From SAR92 clade bacterium H455 (lineage in GTDB: Bacteria; Pseudomonadota; Gammaproteobacteria; Pseudomonadales; Porticoccaceae), in assembly GCA_024802545.1 (NCBI GenBank), contig CP103416.1, positions 2,046,001 to 2,110,000 on the forward strand: a stretch of 64,000 nucleotides of DNA. The letters are read 5' to 3'. The position numbers and the translations under genes were made by a program. Below the pieces are notes generated by a model. It worked only from the letters and a program-made list of their open reading frames with translations, was not told the origin of the DNA and did not search any database. Shown here piece by piece: positions 46,627 to 56,116 of the stretch (positions are counted from its first letter, which is position 1; each line of letters begins with the position of its first letter).

Positions 46627-49600
46627 TTAGTTAACGATCACAGATACATTGTCTATGTAGGCGTCAATAGCACAGCCCGCTACAGCGCCACAACTGGCCT
46701 TCAACATCAGAGAGACACCACCGCTTACGTCAGTGTCCAACGTTTCGTCGTAGCTAAAAGTCTGCCAATCACTGCTCGCCGCAAGTGGTGCCAAGCCGTT
46801 ACCCAAACCACCGTCACCATTGGTCGCGCCCTCAGTGGATGATTCATGAAAGAACTGAGCGAAAATAACGCCGCCAGCACCGCTGTATTCAGCCTTTAAA
46901 TCAAAGGAAACAGTAACTGATTGACCAATAGTCAGCTGACCTGCGGCCAAATTAGCAGCCTTGATGATCGAATCCTGAATTTCACCAACCACAAGGTTCG
47001 CTGAGAAGTTGCCACCGCTGGCTTCGGTATTAACAACAGTAGCAGTTCCTGCGCCATCAAGAGCCCAGCCAGCTAGATCAGCATTTTCAAAGGTGCCATT
47101 AGTAATTAACTCGCCTGCGGCAACAGTATCAGTTCCGGTATCAGTTCCGGTATCAGTTCCGGTATCAGTTCCAGTATCAGTTCCGGTTCCAGCTCCTGGT
47201 ATAGCAATATCCGTGATCACAACACCTACATCACGGGTATTAAGATACATAACCAGCGAATTAAAAGTATTCGCACCTTGCGAAGGAACAGCAATGCTGT
47301 AGGTCGCAGGATCAGTACCGGTTACCGTAACTGCGGCTGTATTAAAAGATGGCTCAGTAGCAGGATAAGGGTTGGCTTCAAAACGGAAACGTACATCAGC
47401 ACTATCGCCGGATGGCACAGAACCGGTAAAGGTAATGACAGTATCTTCGGGCAGAGTGATGGGATAGATATCCGTATTCATGTTGGCAAAACCAGCCCAG
47501 TCCGCAGCAGACGCAGGGTAAGTGTAAACCGAACCCTCGCCAATCGTGGTTCCATCAAAGGCTTCAGTAATCTCAATGCCGGTAACGGGTTCTGGATCAG
47601 TATCACCACCACCTGTATCGCCGCCAGTACCACCAACGGCTGATATCGCAATATCGGTGATCACAACACCTACATCACGGGTATTCAGATACATAACCAG
47701 CGAATTAAAGGTATTCGTACCTTGCGAAGGAACAGCAATGCTATAGGTTGCAGAATCACTACCGGTTACGGTAACCGCTGCTGTGTCAAAAGATGGCTCA
47801 GTAGCAGGATAAGGGTTGGCTTCAAAACGGAAACGCACATCAGCACTGGCACCAGATGGCACAGAACCGGTAAAGGTCACAACACTATCTTCAGCCAGAG
47901 TGATCGGATAGATATCCGCGTTCATGTTGGCAAAACCAGCCCAGTCCGCAGCAGACGCGGGATAGGTGTACACCGAACCCTCAGCAATTGTGGTTCCATC
48001 AAAGGCTTCAGTAATCTGAATGCCTGTAACGGGCTCTGGATCAGAGCCACCACCTGCGGAATCGCCCTCACCAACCCATGTCAAGCTATCCCAGTAGAAG
48101 GTTACTTCACCTGCGTCGGCGCCAGAAACGCCTTTGTTAAAGAAGATACTTAACTTGCCAAACACATAGTCGGTGTTCAGCGCGGCCGTTGGCAGTCCGT
48201 TATTCGTAGCTTCATTACTGAAGTCGAAGGTTAGGGTCTCCCAAGCGTCAACAGCAGTAGTCAGCGCATCTGTCTCTACCGAATGGTCTGAGTTATCTGA
48301 AACTTCAAGTTTCAAACGCACAACCATGCCTGCAGCCGGAGAATATACCCGAACCGACATCGTGGTTTCAGTAGCCGTAAGCGGGAAGATTACCGCACCA
48401 GTGGAAACCGTTGTACCTGCCCACTCTTCTGCTACAGAAGATTTGCTGGTCACGGCAACTGTTTTGGTTGCATCAGTAGGGTCCTGGGTAAACTCAGTAA
48501 AAGTGCCACCAAAGTCAGTAAATACTACCTCGGCCTGCTCTTCAGCATCGTTAAAATCAGCGGAATCGCCAGCTACTAAGGTGTATAGCTCACCATCACC
48601 GCCTGTATCACCACCGCCTGTATCTCCGCCAGCAGCCGAGATAGCAATATCAGTGATCACAACACCTACATCGCGGGTATTCAGATACATAACCAGCGAA
48701 TTAAAGGTATTCGTACCTTGCGAAGGAACAGCAATGCTATAGCTTGCAGAATCACTACCGGTTACGGTAACCGCTGCTGTGTCAAAAGATGGCTCAGTAG
48801 CAGGATAAGGGTTGGCTTCAAAACGGAAACGCACATCAGCACTGGCACCAGATGGCACAGAACCGATAAAGGTCACGACACTATCTTCAGCCAGAGTGAT
48901 CGGATAGATATCCGCGTTCATGTTGGCAAAACCAGCCCAGTCCGCAGCAGACGCAGGGTAAGTGTAAACTGAACCCTCGCCAATTGTGGTTCCATCAAAG
49001 GCTTCTGTAATCTGAATGCCTGTAACGGGCTCTGGATCAGAGCCACCACCTGTATCACCACCTGTATCACCACCTGTATCGCCGCCGCCATTATTAGCTG
49101 GGCAACCACTGTAAACATCAATTGCCAAAGTTACGTCAGCAGAAACAGTTACTGCTCGATTCGCGCCAATTGTATTATCACAGCTGGCTGGGACAGTCTC
49201 ATCAGAAACCCACGCACCCAACGCGTATTTATACTGATAACTTCCGTCAAATAGTGGAACAGTTAAGGTCCAAATATTATCCCCATCACTATCAACCATT
49301 GGACTACAAGCGCCGCACCAATTGTTAAAGGTGCCTTGAAGTGTTGGAACCTCACCACCAAGATCAACACCAGTCATATCAACTGAGAAGGTAACAGTCT
49401 TCACAACGGGGGCACTTCCAACGCCATGGAAATAGAGGTTATCGAACAATACCGTAACACCGCTGTTCGGATTGGCATCAACTTTGAACTGCTTCACCTG
49501 AGTGAGATCAACCGCAGTAAATGTTGTCAGCGGAATATCGACACTAACCCAAGTGCTCGCCTGGATAGGTAGGTCATAGGCCACCTCTCCGCTAGCACCA

Positions 49601-52230
49601 ATTAGGAAGAACTTAAGGGTCTGGGCATCCGCAGAATAGAAATCAACGTGCAAGCTCTCATAGCCACTTACATCCTGGGCCACATCACCGTCTGTTGAAC
49701 CAAGGTTAGTACCCTGATAGTTGAGGTTGCTGTAGGTCAATACACCGTTATCAGTTGAAACAGTCCCAGCTTGGTCCCAGAACGGATTAAAGTTGGTTCC
49801 CTCAAGATCTGTATAGGCATCACTAAAGATAGACAGTACACCAGCGGCATCAGCCGTTGGCGCTGGGGCAGAACCAGTATCACCGCCACCTGTATCGCCA
49901 CCTGTATCGCCACCTGTATCGCCACCTGTATCACCGCCAGTACCACCAACGGCTGATATCGCAATATCGGTGATCACAACACCTACATCACGGGTATTCA
50001 GATACATAACCAGCGAATTAAAGGTATTCGTACCTTGCGAAGGAACAGCAATGCTATAGGTTGCAGAATCACTACCGGTTACGGTAACCGCTGCTGTGTC
50101 AAAAGATGGCTCAGTAGCAGGATAAGGGTTGGCTTCAAAACGGAAACGCACATCAGCACTGGCACCAGATGGCACAGAACCGGTAAAGGTCACAACACTA
50201 TCTTCAGCCAGAGTGATCGGATAGATATCCGCGTTCATGTTGGCAAAACCAGCCCAGTCCGCAGCAGACGCGGGATAGGTGTAAACCGAACCCTCAGCAA
50301 TTGTGGTTCCATCAAAGGCTTCTGTAATCTGAATGCCTGTAACGGGCTCTGGATCAGAGCCACCACCTGTATCGCTACCTGTATCACCGCCAGTACCACC
50401 AACGGCTGATATCGCAATATCAGTGATCACAACACCTACATCACGGGTATTCAGATACATAACCAGCGAATTAAAGGTATTCGTACCTTGCGAAGGAACA
50501 GCAATGCTATAGGTTGCAGAATCACTACCGGTTACGGTAACCGCTGCTGTGTCAAAAGATGGCTCAGTAGCAGGATAAGGGTTGGCTTCAAAACGGAAAC
50601 GCACATCAGCACTGGCACCAGATGGCACAGAACCGGTAAAGGTCACAACACTATCTTCAGCCAGAGTGATCGGATAGATATCCGCGTTCATGTTGGCAAA
50701 ACCAGCCCAGTCCGCAGCAGACGCGGGATAGGTGTACACCGAACCCTCAGCAATTGTGGTTCCATCAAAGGCTTCAGTAATCTGAATGCCTGTAACGGGC
50801 TCTGGATCAGAGCCACCACCTGCATCCCCAGTATTAGCAACGACTGCAGCCGTAACGCCATCAGCTGTATCGAGAGTCAAAGTAGCACTGGTATCAAAGG
50901 CGCTTAAATCCGCTGCATCTGTGTTATCAGCTAAATAAGTCACCGCGGCAGCCGCCATAGCAGCAAGCTCTGCAGCAGCTTCTTGCTTAACCATTGATAC
51001 AGCCGAAGTGTTACCAGCAGTGAAATCTGCCGCTGTGAGCGTATCAAATGCCGCTGCAACAGTAGTCACAGTAGCCGATGCTTTATCCAGAACAAAGTCG
51101 GCAACCGCATCTGACACTTCAATGCTCTGGGCTGTCAATTCAGTTTTTGCAAAAGCCTGCAGCGTAGCAACCTGAGTGCTATCCGCCAGATTAACTTCCA
51201 CAGGTGAAGCTACAACCATATTGGTCAACGCAGTCAGAGCCGCAGCACTGGCCTCGGAAGCTGAAAGTTCAACACCAGCAATGGCACCGATACCCTGCAT
51301 GGCTTCAGCCACTAAAAGAGTCGCCGTCATAACATGCTGAAAGACGGTCTCGACCGCATGGGCTGTAGCCGCATCAGCGTCTGCAGCAAAGGGGTTATAG
51401 GTCGCTATATCTACGCCAACTGGTAATCCCATTGCCAGAGAAAGCTCACCGGCAGTGTAATCAGGATTAGCAATTTTGGCCGCTTCAAGAATTGTAGTAA
51501 GGGGTGTTACTACAGAGCCAGAAGACGAACCTCTTAAGACAACACCAGTATCGGCATAGCTCTCACCGGATATGGCATCAATCGTGTCCGCAGTCATCTC
51601 CACTACAATGGTATAGACCGCTGGAGCAAAAGCAGTGTCGACCAAAGAGTAGGCACCATTTTCATCAGTCAAATCGAATGGCTCGTCAGCATCGTGAACA
51701 CCATCGCCATCATAGTCACCAAAGACCTTGGCATTCTCGAATGGGCCATCGATCGCAAAACCAGTCTGCAAGATAAACTCAAAGGTGATAGCGCTAGAAT
51801 CTGTAGTTGACGAGGCAGAAACACCTGCATCACCGCTAATATCTTCGTAAGCAACCGACACGGAGATATCGCCAGCCGTATCATCTGCGGTCATTGCGCG
51901 AGACGCGGTCCAGGCATCGCCAGAACCATCGACGCTGGTTGCAGCAGAGCCACCGATAGTCACAGTGGGTGCACTGATCGCTTCGCTAGCGGAAATTGTC
52001 ACTGTCACCACATCGCCAACGGTTACCATAGACTTAGAGCCGGAGGCAATTGACACTGAAGAGAGCGACGGAGCACCATCAGCAGTATTGTCCGCTGAAC
52101 TGTAGTCATCGCTTCCCCCACCACAAGCGGCGAGAACAAGTGATGTTAACAGCAGTGAGACTGTACTCAGGCGTGTTGCCTGCCAAGCACGGCTGAAAAA
52201 GCCAAACAAAGTGGATGTGACGTGACGCAT
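46627..52230 (-). CDS. Giant modular surface lipoprotein with five repeated modules
   Basis: The product is 1867 residues. Lipobox LVLAAC (Cys36) is followed by GGGSDD. Residues about 50-150 form an Ig-like domain that is also found in the 817-residue lipoprotein. A helical ~300-residue region rich in Ala follows. Five modules of about 137 residues (EPVTGIQITEAFDGT...VGVVITDIAIS) come next, three of them almost identical in DNA. They are interleaved with a module like GH16-linked carbohydrate-binding domains (LSIFSDAYTDLEG...), a starch-binding-like domain (LQGTFNNWCGACSP), another CBM-like domain, and a CBM4_9-like C-terminus (NGTFENADLAGW). Linkers are GGDT and TGTD repeats. No catalytic domain is visible, so glycan capture is the best guess. 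Confidence 0.85.
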   Translation of the reverse strand: MRHVTSTLFGFFSRAWQATRLSTVSLLLTSLVLAACGGGSDDYSSADNTADGAPSLSSVSIASGSKSMVTVGDVVTVTISASEAISAPTVTIGGSAATSVDGSGDAWTASRAMTADDTAGDISVSVAYEDISGDAGVSASSTTDSSAITFEFILQTGFAIDGPFENAKVFGDYDGDGVHDADEPFDLTDENGAYSLVDTAFAPAVYTIVVEMTADTIDAISGESYADTGVVLRGSSSGSVVTPLTTILEAAKIANPDYTAGELSLAMGLPVGVDIATYNPFAADADAATAHAVETVFQHVMTATLLVAEAMQGIGAIAGVELSASEASAAALTALTNMVVASPVEVNLADSTQVATLQAFAKTELTAQSIEVSDAVADFVLDKASATVTTVAAAFDTLTAADFTAGNTSAVSMVKQEAAAELAAMAAAAVTYLADNTDAADLSAFDTSATLTLDTADGVTAAVVANTGDAGGGSDPEPVTGIQITEAFDGTTIAEGSVYTYPASAADWAGFANMNADIYPITLAEDSVVTFTGSVPSGASADVRFRFEANPYPATEPSFDTAAVTVTGSDSATYSIAVPSQGTNTFNSLVMYLNTRDVGVVITDIAISAVGGTGGDTGSDTGGGSDPEPVTGIQITEAFDGTTIAEGSVYTYPASAADWAGFANMNADIYPITLAEDSVVTFTGSVPSGASADVRFRFEANPYPATEPSFDTAAVTVTGSDSATYSIAVPSQGTNTFNSLVMYLNTRDVGVVITDIAISAVGGTGGDTGGDTGGDTGGDTGGGDTGSAPAPTADAAGVLSIFSDAYTDLEGTNFNPFWDQAGTVSTDNGVLTYSNLNYQGTNLGSTDGDVAQDVSGYESLHVDFYSADAQTLKFFLIGASGEVAYDLPIQASTWVSVDIPLTTFTAVDLTQVKQFKVDANPNSGVTVLFDNLYFHGVGSAPVVKTVTFSVDMTGVDLGGEVPTLQGTFNNWCGACSPMVDSDGDNIWTLTVPLFDGSYQYKYALGAWVSDETVPASCDNTIGANRAVTVSADVTLAIDVYSGCPANNGGGDTGGDTGGDTGGGSDPEPVTGIQITEAFDGTTIGEGSVYTYPASAADWAGFANMNADIYPITLAEDSVVTFIGSVPSGASADVRFRFEANPYPATEPSFDTAAVTVTGSDSASYSIAVPSQGTNTFNSLVMYLNTRDVGVVITDIAISAAGGDTGGGDTGGDGELYTLVAGDSADFNDAEEQAEVVFTDFGGTFTEFTQDPTDATKTVAVTSKSSVAEEWAGTTVSTGAVIFPLTATETTMSVRVYSPAAGMVVRLKLEVSDNSDHSVETDALTTAVDAWETLTFDFSNEATNNGLPTAALNTDYVFGKLSIFFNKGVSGADAGEVTFYWDSLTWVGEGDSAGGGSDPEPVTGIQITEAFDGTTIAEGSVYTYPASAADWAGFANMNADIYPITLAEDSVVTFTGSVPSGASADVRFRFEANPYPATEPSFDTAAVTVTGSDSATYSIAVPSQGTNTFNSLVMYLNTRDVGVVITDIAISAVGGTGGDTGGGDTDPEPVTGIEITEAFDGTTIGEGSVYTYPASAADWAGFANMNTDIYPITLPEDTVITFTGSVPSGDSADVRFRFEANPYPATEPSFNTAAVTVTGTDPATYSIAVPSQGANTFNSLVMYLNTRDVGVVITDIAIPGAGTGTDTGTDTGTDTGTDTGTDTVAAGELITNGTFENADLAGWALDGAGTATVVNTEASGGNFSANLVVGEIQDSIIKAANLAAGQLTIGQSVTVSFDLKAEYSGAGGVIFAQFFHESSTEGATNGDGGLGNGLAPLAASSDWQTFSYDETLDTDVSGGVSLMLKASCGAVAGCAIDAYIDNVSVIVN
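47126..47185 (-). repeat. 12-bp tandem repeat encoding TGTD linker
   Basis: GTATCAGTTCCG occurs five times in a row (one copy ends in A). It encodes a TGTD repeat between the fifth module and the C-terminal CBM4_9-like domain. Units of 12 bases keep the frame, so copy number may vary without breaking the gene. Confidence 0.9.
47197..47602 (-). repeat. Lipoprotein module copy 5 (most divergent)
   Basis: This is the fifth ~405-bp copy of the module encoding EPVTGIEITEAFDG...VITDIAI. It differs from the others in several codons (for example PEDTVITFTGSVPSGDSADV). It is nearest the C-terminus. Confidence 0.85.
47635..48044 (-). repeat. Lipoprotein module copy 4
   Basis: This ~410-bp copy is almost identical at DNA level to copies 1 and 2, although it lies between a unique CBM-like region and copy 5. 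That points to recent duplication or gene conversion. Confidence 0.88.
48634..49042 (-). repeat. Lipoprotein module copy 3
   Basis: This copy is nearly identical to copies 1, 2 and 4 but has a few changes (EGSVYTYP preceded by TTIGE, and VVTFIGSVPSG). It lies between the starch-binding-like domain and a unique CBM-like domain. Confidence 0.88.
49047..49082 (-). repeat. 12-bp tandem repeat encoding GGDT linker
   Basis: CACCTGTATCAC is repeated three times and encodes GGDT units just N-terminal to module copy 3. The same unit forms the array at 49887-49934. Confidence 0.85.
49887..49934 (-). repeat. 12-bp tandem repeat encoding GGDT linker
   Basis: Four units of CACCTGTATCGC (the last ends CAC) encode GGDT repeats between module copy 2 and the GVLSIFSDAY domain. 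All units preserve the reading frame. Confidence 0.88.
49949..50362 (-). repeat. Lipoprotein module copy 2
   Basis: This ~414-bp copy is almost identical to copy 1, which it follows with a short GDTGSDTGGGS linker. The pair looks like a recent tandem duplication. Confidence 0.9.
50399..50812 (-). repeat. Lipoprotein module copy 1
   Basis: This is the first module of the series (EPVTGIQITEAFDGTTIAEG...). It follows the Ala-rich helical region of the lipoprotein and matches copies 2 and 4 almost base for base. Confidence 0.9.
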
Positions 52231-52914
52231 AATTCCCCCTAGTAACTATTTATTATTAATTCTGATAATGGTTTTACGCAGGCTTCAGAACTTTGGACTC
52301 TGATACTAAGATGTTGGGTACATCAATATAAACAGCAAAGCGGCAAAGGGGTCATTATACGAGCTAAAGCGGAAGTTTCGTCGGCAAACTGACGTGCGCC
52401 ATTGCCCTGCAGTGCAAATGCCAGCATGCTATTGAGATTCGCCTGCATTAACAGCGAACGCGAATAAGGCTAGGATAATAGAATGGCAGACCGGCGCCCT
52501 AATGATTGATGGTTTATATACAGGGCGACTAGTGAAAACATTAACCCGCAATAAGTCGCACGAGATGACTGTAACCCTAAATGCTACAAGTAAAACTGAG
52601 ACCCTGACTAGCGCCTCTAGAATGCGTATCTTTGCGCTTTAAAAAATAACCCTGGCAGCAACCATGGAGTTGGACTCCCGCTATAGCCTACCCATTACTA
52701 CCAGCCGGCCTAATCATCCGCCCCCAAAACGGCGCGTAGACCTCATCCTTTAAATCGCACTCTCTTTAACCTCAAAAACATAACCGTTTAACTCATATCC
52801 GTTGTTTGCCCGCCATGAACAGGTAGAGTAGGACTGGGGACGTAGTAAAAATATAAAAAGCGATAGCTGACCTATGTTCATAGATTTTTTTGTTTACCCA
52901 GGGGGTTAATCAGT
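52231..52914. promoter_or_regulatory. 684-bp divergent intergenic region
   Basis: This stretch lies between the giant lipoprotein gene (leftward) and the second TonB receptor (rightward). It contains no frame I can support. RBS sequences are GGGGGAATT before the lipoprotein ATG and AGGGGG before the receptor ATG. It must hold divergent promoters and probably binding sites for a regulator; none is identifiable by eye. Confidence 0.55.
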
Positions 52915-55872
52915 ATGTTATTTAAAAAGAAAATTCTTGCTAGCAGTGTTGCCTTAGCGCTAGTTGGAACAACTCTTCCAGCTTACGCTCAAGATGGAGT
53001 GTTAATCGAGGAAGTGATTGTTCAGGGCGGTATCCGCGGAAGCCTTGCGCGCTCTATGGACATCAAGCGTGATTCAGCTGGTGTTGTAGATGCAATTTCA
53101 GCAGAAGATATGGGTAAGTTCCCAGATGCTAACCTGGCAGAATCCCTTCAGCGTATCACTGGTGTCTCTATCAGCCGTCAACGCGGTGAGGGTAGCCAGG
53201 TTACAGTTCGTGGCTTTGGCCCCGAGTACAACCTAGTGACATTGAATGGGCGCCAGATGCCTACTCACAGCAACACTAGCCGTTCTTTTGATTTTGGTGA
53301 TCTAGCGTCTGAAGGCATTGCCGGCGTCCAGGTCTACAAAACTGGCCGCGCCGATGTCCCAACAGGTGGCGTAGGCTCATTAATTAATATCTCTACTACC
53401 CGCCCTCTTGAGAGTCCAGGCCAAACTGCCAGTTTCTCGGCAAAGATGGTTAACGACACCTCAACCAGAGAAGGCGATGAGATCACGCCTGAATTCTCTG
53501 GCATCTACTCGAATACATTTGCCAATGACACCATCGGCATTGCGATCACTGCTTCATCGCAGACACGTAACAATGGCGTCAATGCAGCAGAGACTACTGG
53601 TTGGTTTACTAACTCAGGTGACCATGCTGGCGCTAACGGCATTCCCAACGATGAAAACCAGGTTAATCGCTCTACAAGCGACGCTGAATTCTATTCCATT
53701 CCTCAGCAGCTTGCCTATGCAATCAATGAGTATGAGTCGAAGCGAGTCAATGGCCAGCTAGTTTTACAGTGGGCTCCAACTGATACTATTACCGGAACAC
53801 TGGACTACATCTACTCAGAACTGGATCTCGATCACACCATGAGCGATATGTCTGCTTGGTTCAGTAACGCTAATGCATCAAGCCAAACAAGCCTTTGGAA
53901 TGATGGCGAGCAGCGCTCCCCACTAATGTATTCCGAGACTCATGATAATGCTGACTTTGCCATGGGTGTGCACCAAGATGGCCGCAAGAACGAGAATTCC
54001 TCTGTTGGCCTAAACCTCGAGTGGCAAGCATCAGATCGCCTTAGCCTTGCGCTGGACTACCATGATTCTTCAGCAGAGACCGGTGCCAACAACCCCTACG
54101 GCACAAGCTCACTGGTGACGATGGCATCCTTTAACAAGGTTGGCTCTACCGTTTTCTACGACACTGAGCTGCCGATACTTTCGCAAAACCTCAACTCAGG
54201 TGCCGATGGCGCTGATCGTCCGTTGTACAAAAACGACATGATTATTACTGGCAGCGTTTTCAGTAACGAAGCAGCCAAGATGGACATCGAGCAGAGCAAG
54301 TTGAGTGGTAACTTCGAACTCTCTGAGAGTTCTAGCATCGACTTTGGTGTGCAGCTAACTGAAGTAAGCAACCGTTTTGTCAGCAGCAATGTTCAGCTCG
54401 ACAACTGGGGTGGCTTTACGCAGCCCGGCGAATTGACCGACATTCTTACTCGTTCTTCGATAGCAGGCCAGTTCGATCAGGTTGATGGCGGTAACGACCC
54501 ACGCTTACACACTGAGTACTTCACCACGTCTCTTGAAGAGATTATCGCAGTTGGTGAGGCAAGCTACGCAGCCACTGGCAATACTTATGCTCAGCTCGGC
54601 GATTGCGGCACTGGTTACTGTGCCTCTACCGACTGGAGTGTTGACAAACGCACTACTGAAGAAACCTCTTCGGCTTACATCCAATTAAACAGTGCCCTGG
54701 AATACTACGGCATGCCGGTTAATCTGCAGGTGGGCCTTCGCTACGAAGAGACTGATGTCACCTCTGCAGCTCTTGCCCCTACCTATGACGAAGTCTATTG
54801 GTTGGGCGGCAACGAGTTCACTATGGTTGCAGCAGTAGACGAAAATGGCGACGCGATTCAAGCCTTTGACGATTACACTGGGGATTACTCACTGCTTCTG
54901 CCAAGTATCGATATGGATATAGAAGTGGCTGAAAATGTGATTGTACGAGCCTCTTACAGCCAAACAGCGACACGTCCAAGCTTCACCGATGTCCAGGGTG
55001 GCATTACCGTCGGCGGCACTTCATTTAAGAATGACGGTGGTTTTGCCAACGGTGGTAACCCAGGCCTGATACCTATTGAATCGGACAACTACGATGTTTC
55101 TGTTGAGTGGTACTACGATGAAGGCAGCTACCTCTCGGTCGGCTACTTCGAGAAAAATGTAGCTAACTTTATCGGCTCTTCAGTTCGTAAAGGCGTACCA
55201 CTATTTAACCTGAACTTCCCTCTTGAGGGAACGTTGTTCAACCAAGCTGTTGCAGACAGTGGTATAGACCCACTTCAGTACAGTGATGTTGGTGCCTATA
55301 TCCTAGCCAACTATCCGGACAACGCGGCAATTGACGGCGATCGTATCTACGGCGTTGACGGTGATCCACTGGTGACTTTCCAGATCACTAGCCCAGCAAA
55401 CCAAGAGAATGCCACGGTTGACGGTGTTGAAATCAACTTGCAGCATAACTTTGGTGAAACAGGCTTTGGTATGATTGCCAATGCTACCTTCGTGAATGCT
55501 GATGTTGCCTATGACAACATGCAAATCGACTCACAGTTTGTACTCAATGGCTTGAGTGATTCGGCTAACTTGGTTGCGTTCTACGACAAAGATGGCTTAC
55601 AGGCTCGTTTAGCCTACAACTGGCGTGATACTTTCCTCGCCGGCGTTGGTCAGAGTGCAGGTACTACCAGCAACCCAACTAACATTGAAGCCTACGGTCA
55701 GCTGGACATCAGCGCCAGCTATGACTACAACGACAACCTAACGATCTTCTTTGCTGGACTCAACGTCTTAGAAGAGACTTACAATGTCTACGGTCGCGAT
55801 GAGCTGCAAGTATTACAAGCTGGTCAGACTGGTGCGCGTTATGACATCGGCGTACGTTACAGCTTTAAGTAA
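52915..55872 (+). CDS. TonB-dependent outer-membrane receptor (second)
   Basis: The product is 985 residues with a signal peptide (KKILASSVALALVGTTLPAYAQ). The plug begins LIEEVIVQGGIRGSLARSMDIKRDSAGVVDAISAEDMGKFPDANLAESLQRITGVSISRQRGEGSQVTVRGFGPEYNLVTLNGRQMPT. That is typical of the large TIGR01782-type receptors of Caulobacter, Xanthomonas and Cellvibrionales. These often sit beside SapC and halogenase genes. The barrel ends RYSFK. It likely imports an oligosaccharide. The two receptors in this window are only distantly alike. Confidence 0.94.
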   Translation: MLFKKKILASSVALALVGTTLPAYAQDGVLIEEVIVQGGIRGSLARSMDIKRDSAGVVDAISAEDMGKFPDANLAESLQRITGVSISRQRGEGSQVTVRGFGPEYNLVTLNGRQMPTHSNTSRSFDFGDLASEGIAGVQVYKTGRADVPTGGVGSLINISTTRPLESPGQTASFSAKMVNDTSTREGDEITPEFSGIYSNTFANDTIGIAITASSQTRNNGVNAAETTGWFTNSGDHAGANGIPNDENQVNRSTSDAEFYSIPQQLAYAINEYESKRVNGQLVLQWAPTDTITGTLDYIYSELDLDHTMSDMSAWFSNANASSQTSLWNDGEQRSPLMYSETHDNADFAMGVHQDGRKNENSSVGLNLEWQASDRLSLALDYHDSSAETGANNPYGTSSLVTMASFNKVGSTVFYDTELPILSQNLNSGADGADRPLYKNDMIITGSVFSNEAAKMDIEQSKLSGNFELSESSSIDFGVQLTEVSNRFVSSNVQLDNWGGFTQPGELTDILTRSSIAGQFDQVDGGNDPRLHTEYFTTSLEEIIAVGEASYAATGNTYAQLGDCGTGYCASTDWSVDKRTTEETSSAYIQLNSALEYYGMPVNLQVGLRYEETDVTSAALAPTYDEVYWLGGNEFTMVAAVDENGDAIQAFDDYTGDYSLLLPSIDMDIEVAENVIVRASYSQTATRPSFTDVQGGITVGGTSFKNDGGFANGGNPGLIPIESDNYDVSVEWYYDEGSYLSVGYFEKNVANFIGSSVRKGVPLFNLNFPLEGTLFNQAVADSGIDPLQYSDVGAYILANYPDNAAIDGDRIYGVDGDPLVTFQITSPANQENATVDGVEINLQHNFGETGFGMIANATFVNADVAYDNMQIDSQFVLNGLSDSANLVAFYDKDGLQARLAYNWRDTFLAGVGQSAGTTSNPTNIEAYGQLDISASYDYNDNLTIFFAGLNVLEETYNVYGRDELQVLQAGQTGARYDIGVRYSFK

Positions 55873-55909
55873 CCCGCCATGGTGAGAAATCACTAGCGTG
55901 ATGAAAACC

Positions 55910-55943
55910 GAAGCCGCTTAAAGTATTTTGAGCGGCTTCTTTC
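55910..55943 (+). terminator. Rho-independent terminator after second TonB receptor
   Basis: GAAGCCGCT pairs with AGCGGCTTC around TTAAAGTATTTTG and is followed by TTTC. The halogenase operon starts about 170 bases later, so it may have its own promoter or depend on readthrough. Confidence 0.7.
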
Positions 55944-56116
55944 ATTGCGTCGTATATAAATAGACTGACTGCAACATTGCGGCGGTGCTTTTAACAGCGC
56001 AGCAAAGCAGATAGAGTAATGTAAGTAAGCTTTTTTACTCAACCTACAAAGGGTAATTAGAAAGCATAAAAAATAAAGCCCAATAAATTAACAACATTAA
56101 AAAGTAACTGAAATCC

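Noticed and set aside
47126-49934. Short tandem repeats that could be taken for a CRISPR array.
   Set aside because: Units are 12 bases with no spacers, lie in frame in a coding region, and no cas genes are present.
47009-50907. Long plus-strand open frames opposite the lipoprotein modules (RRNSNAIGCRITTGYGNRCC-type peptides).
   Set aside because: They recur in every module copy because the DNA is repeated; they have no RBS and the minus-strand frame is the real gene.
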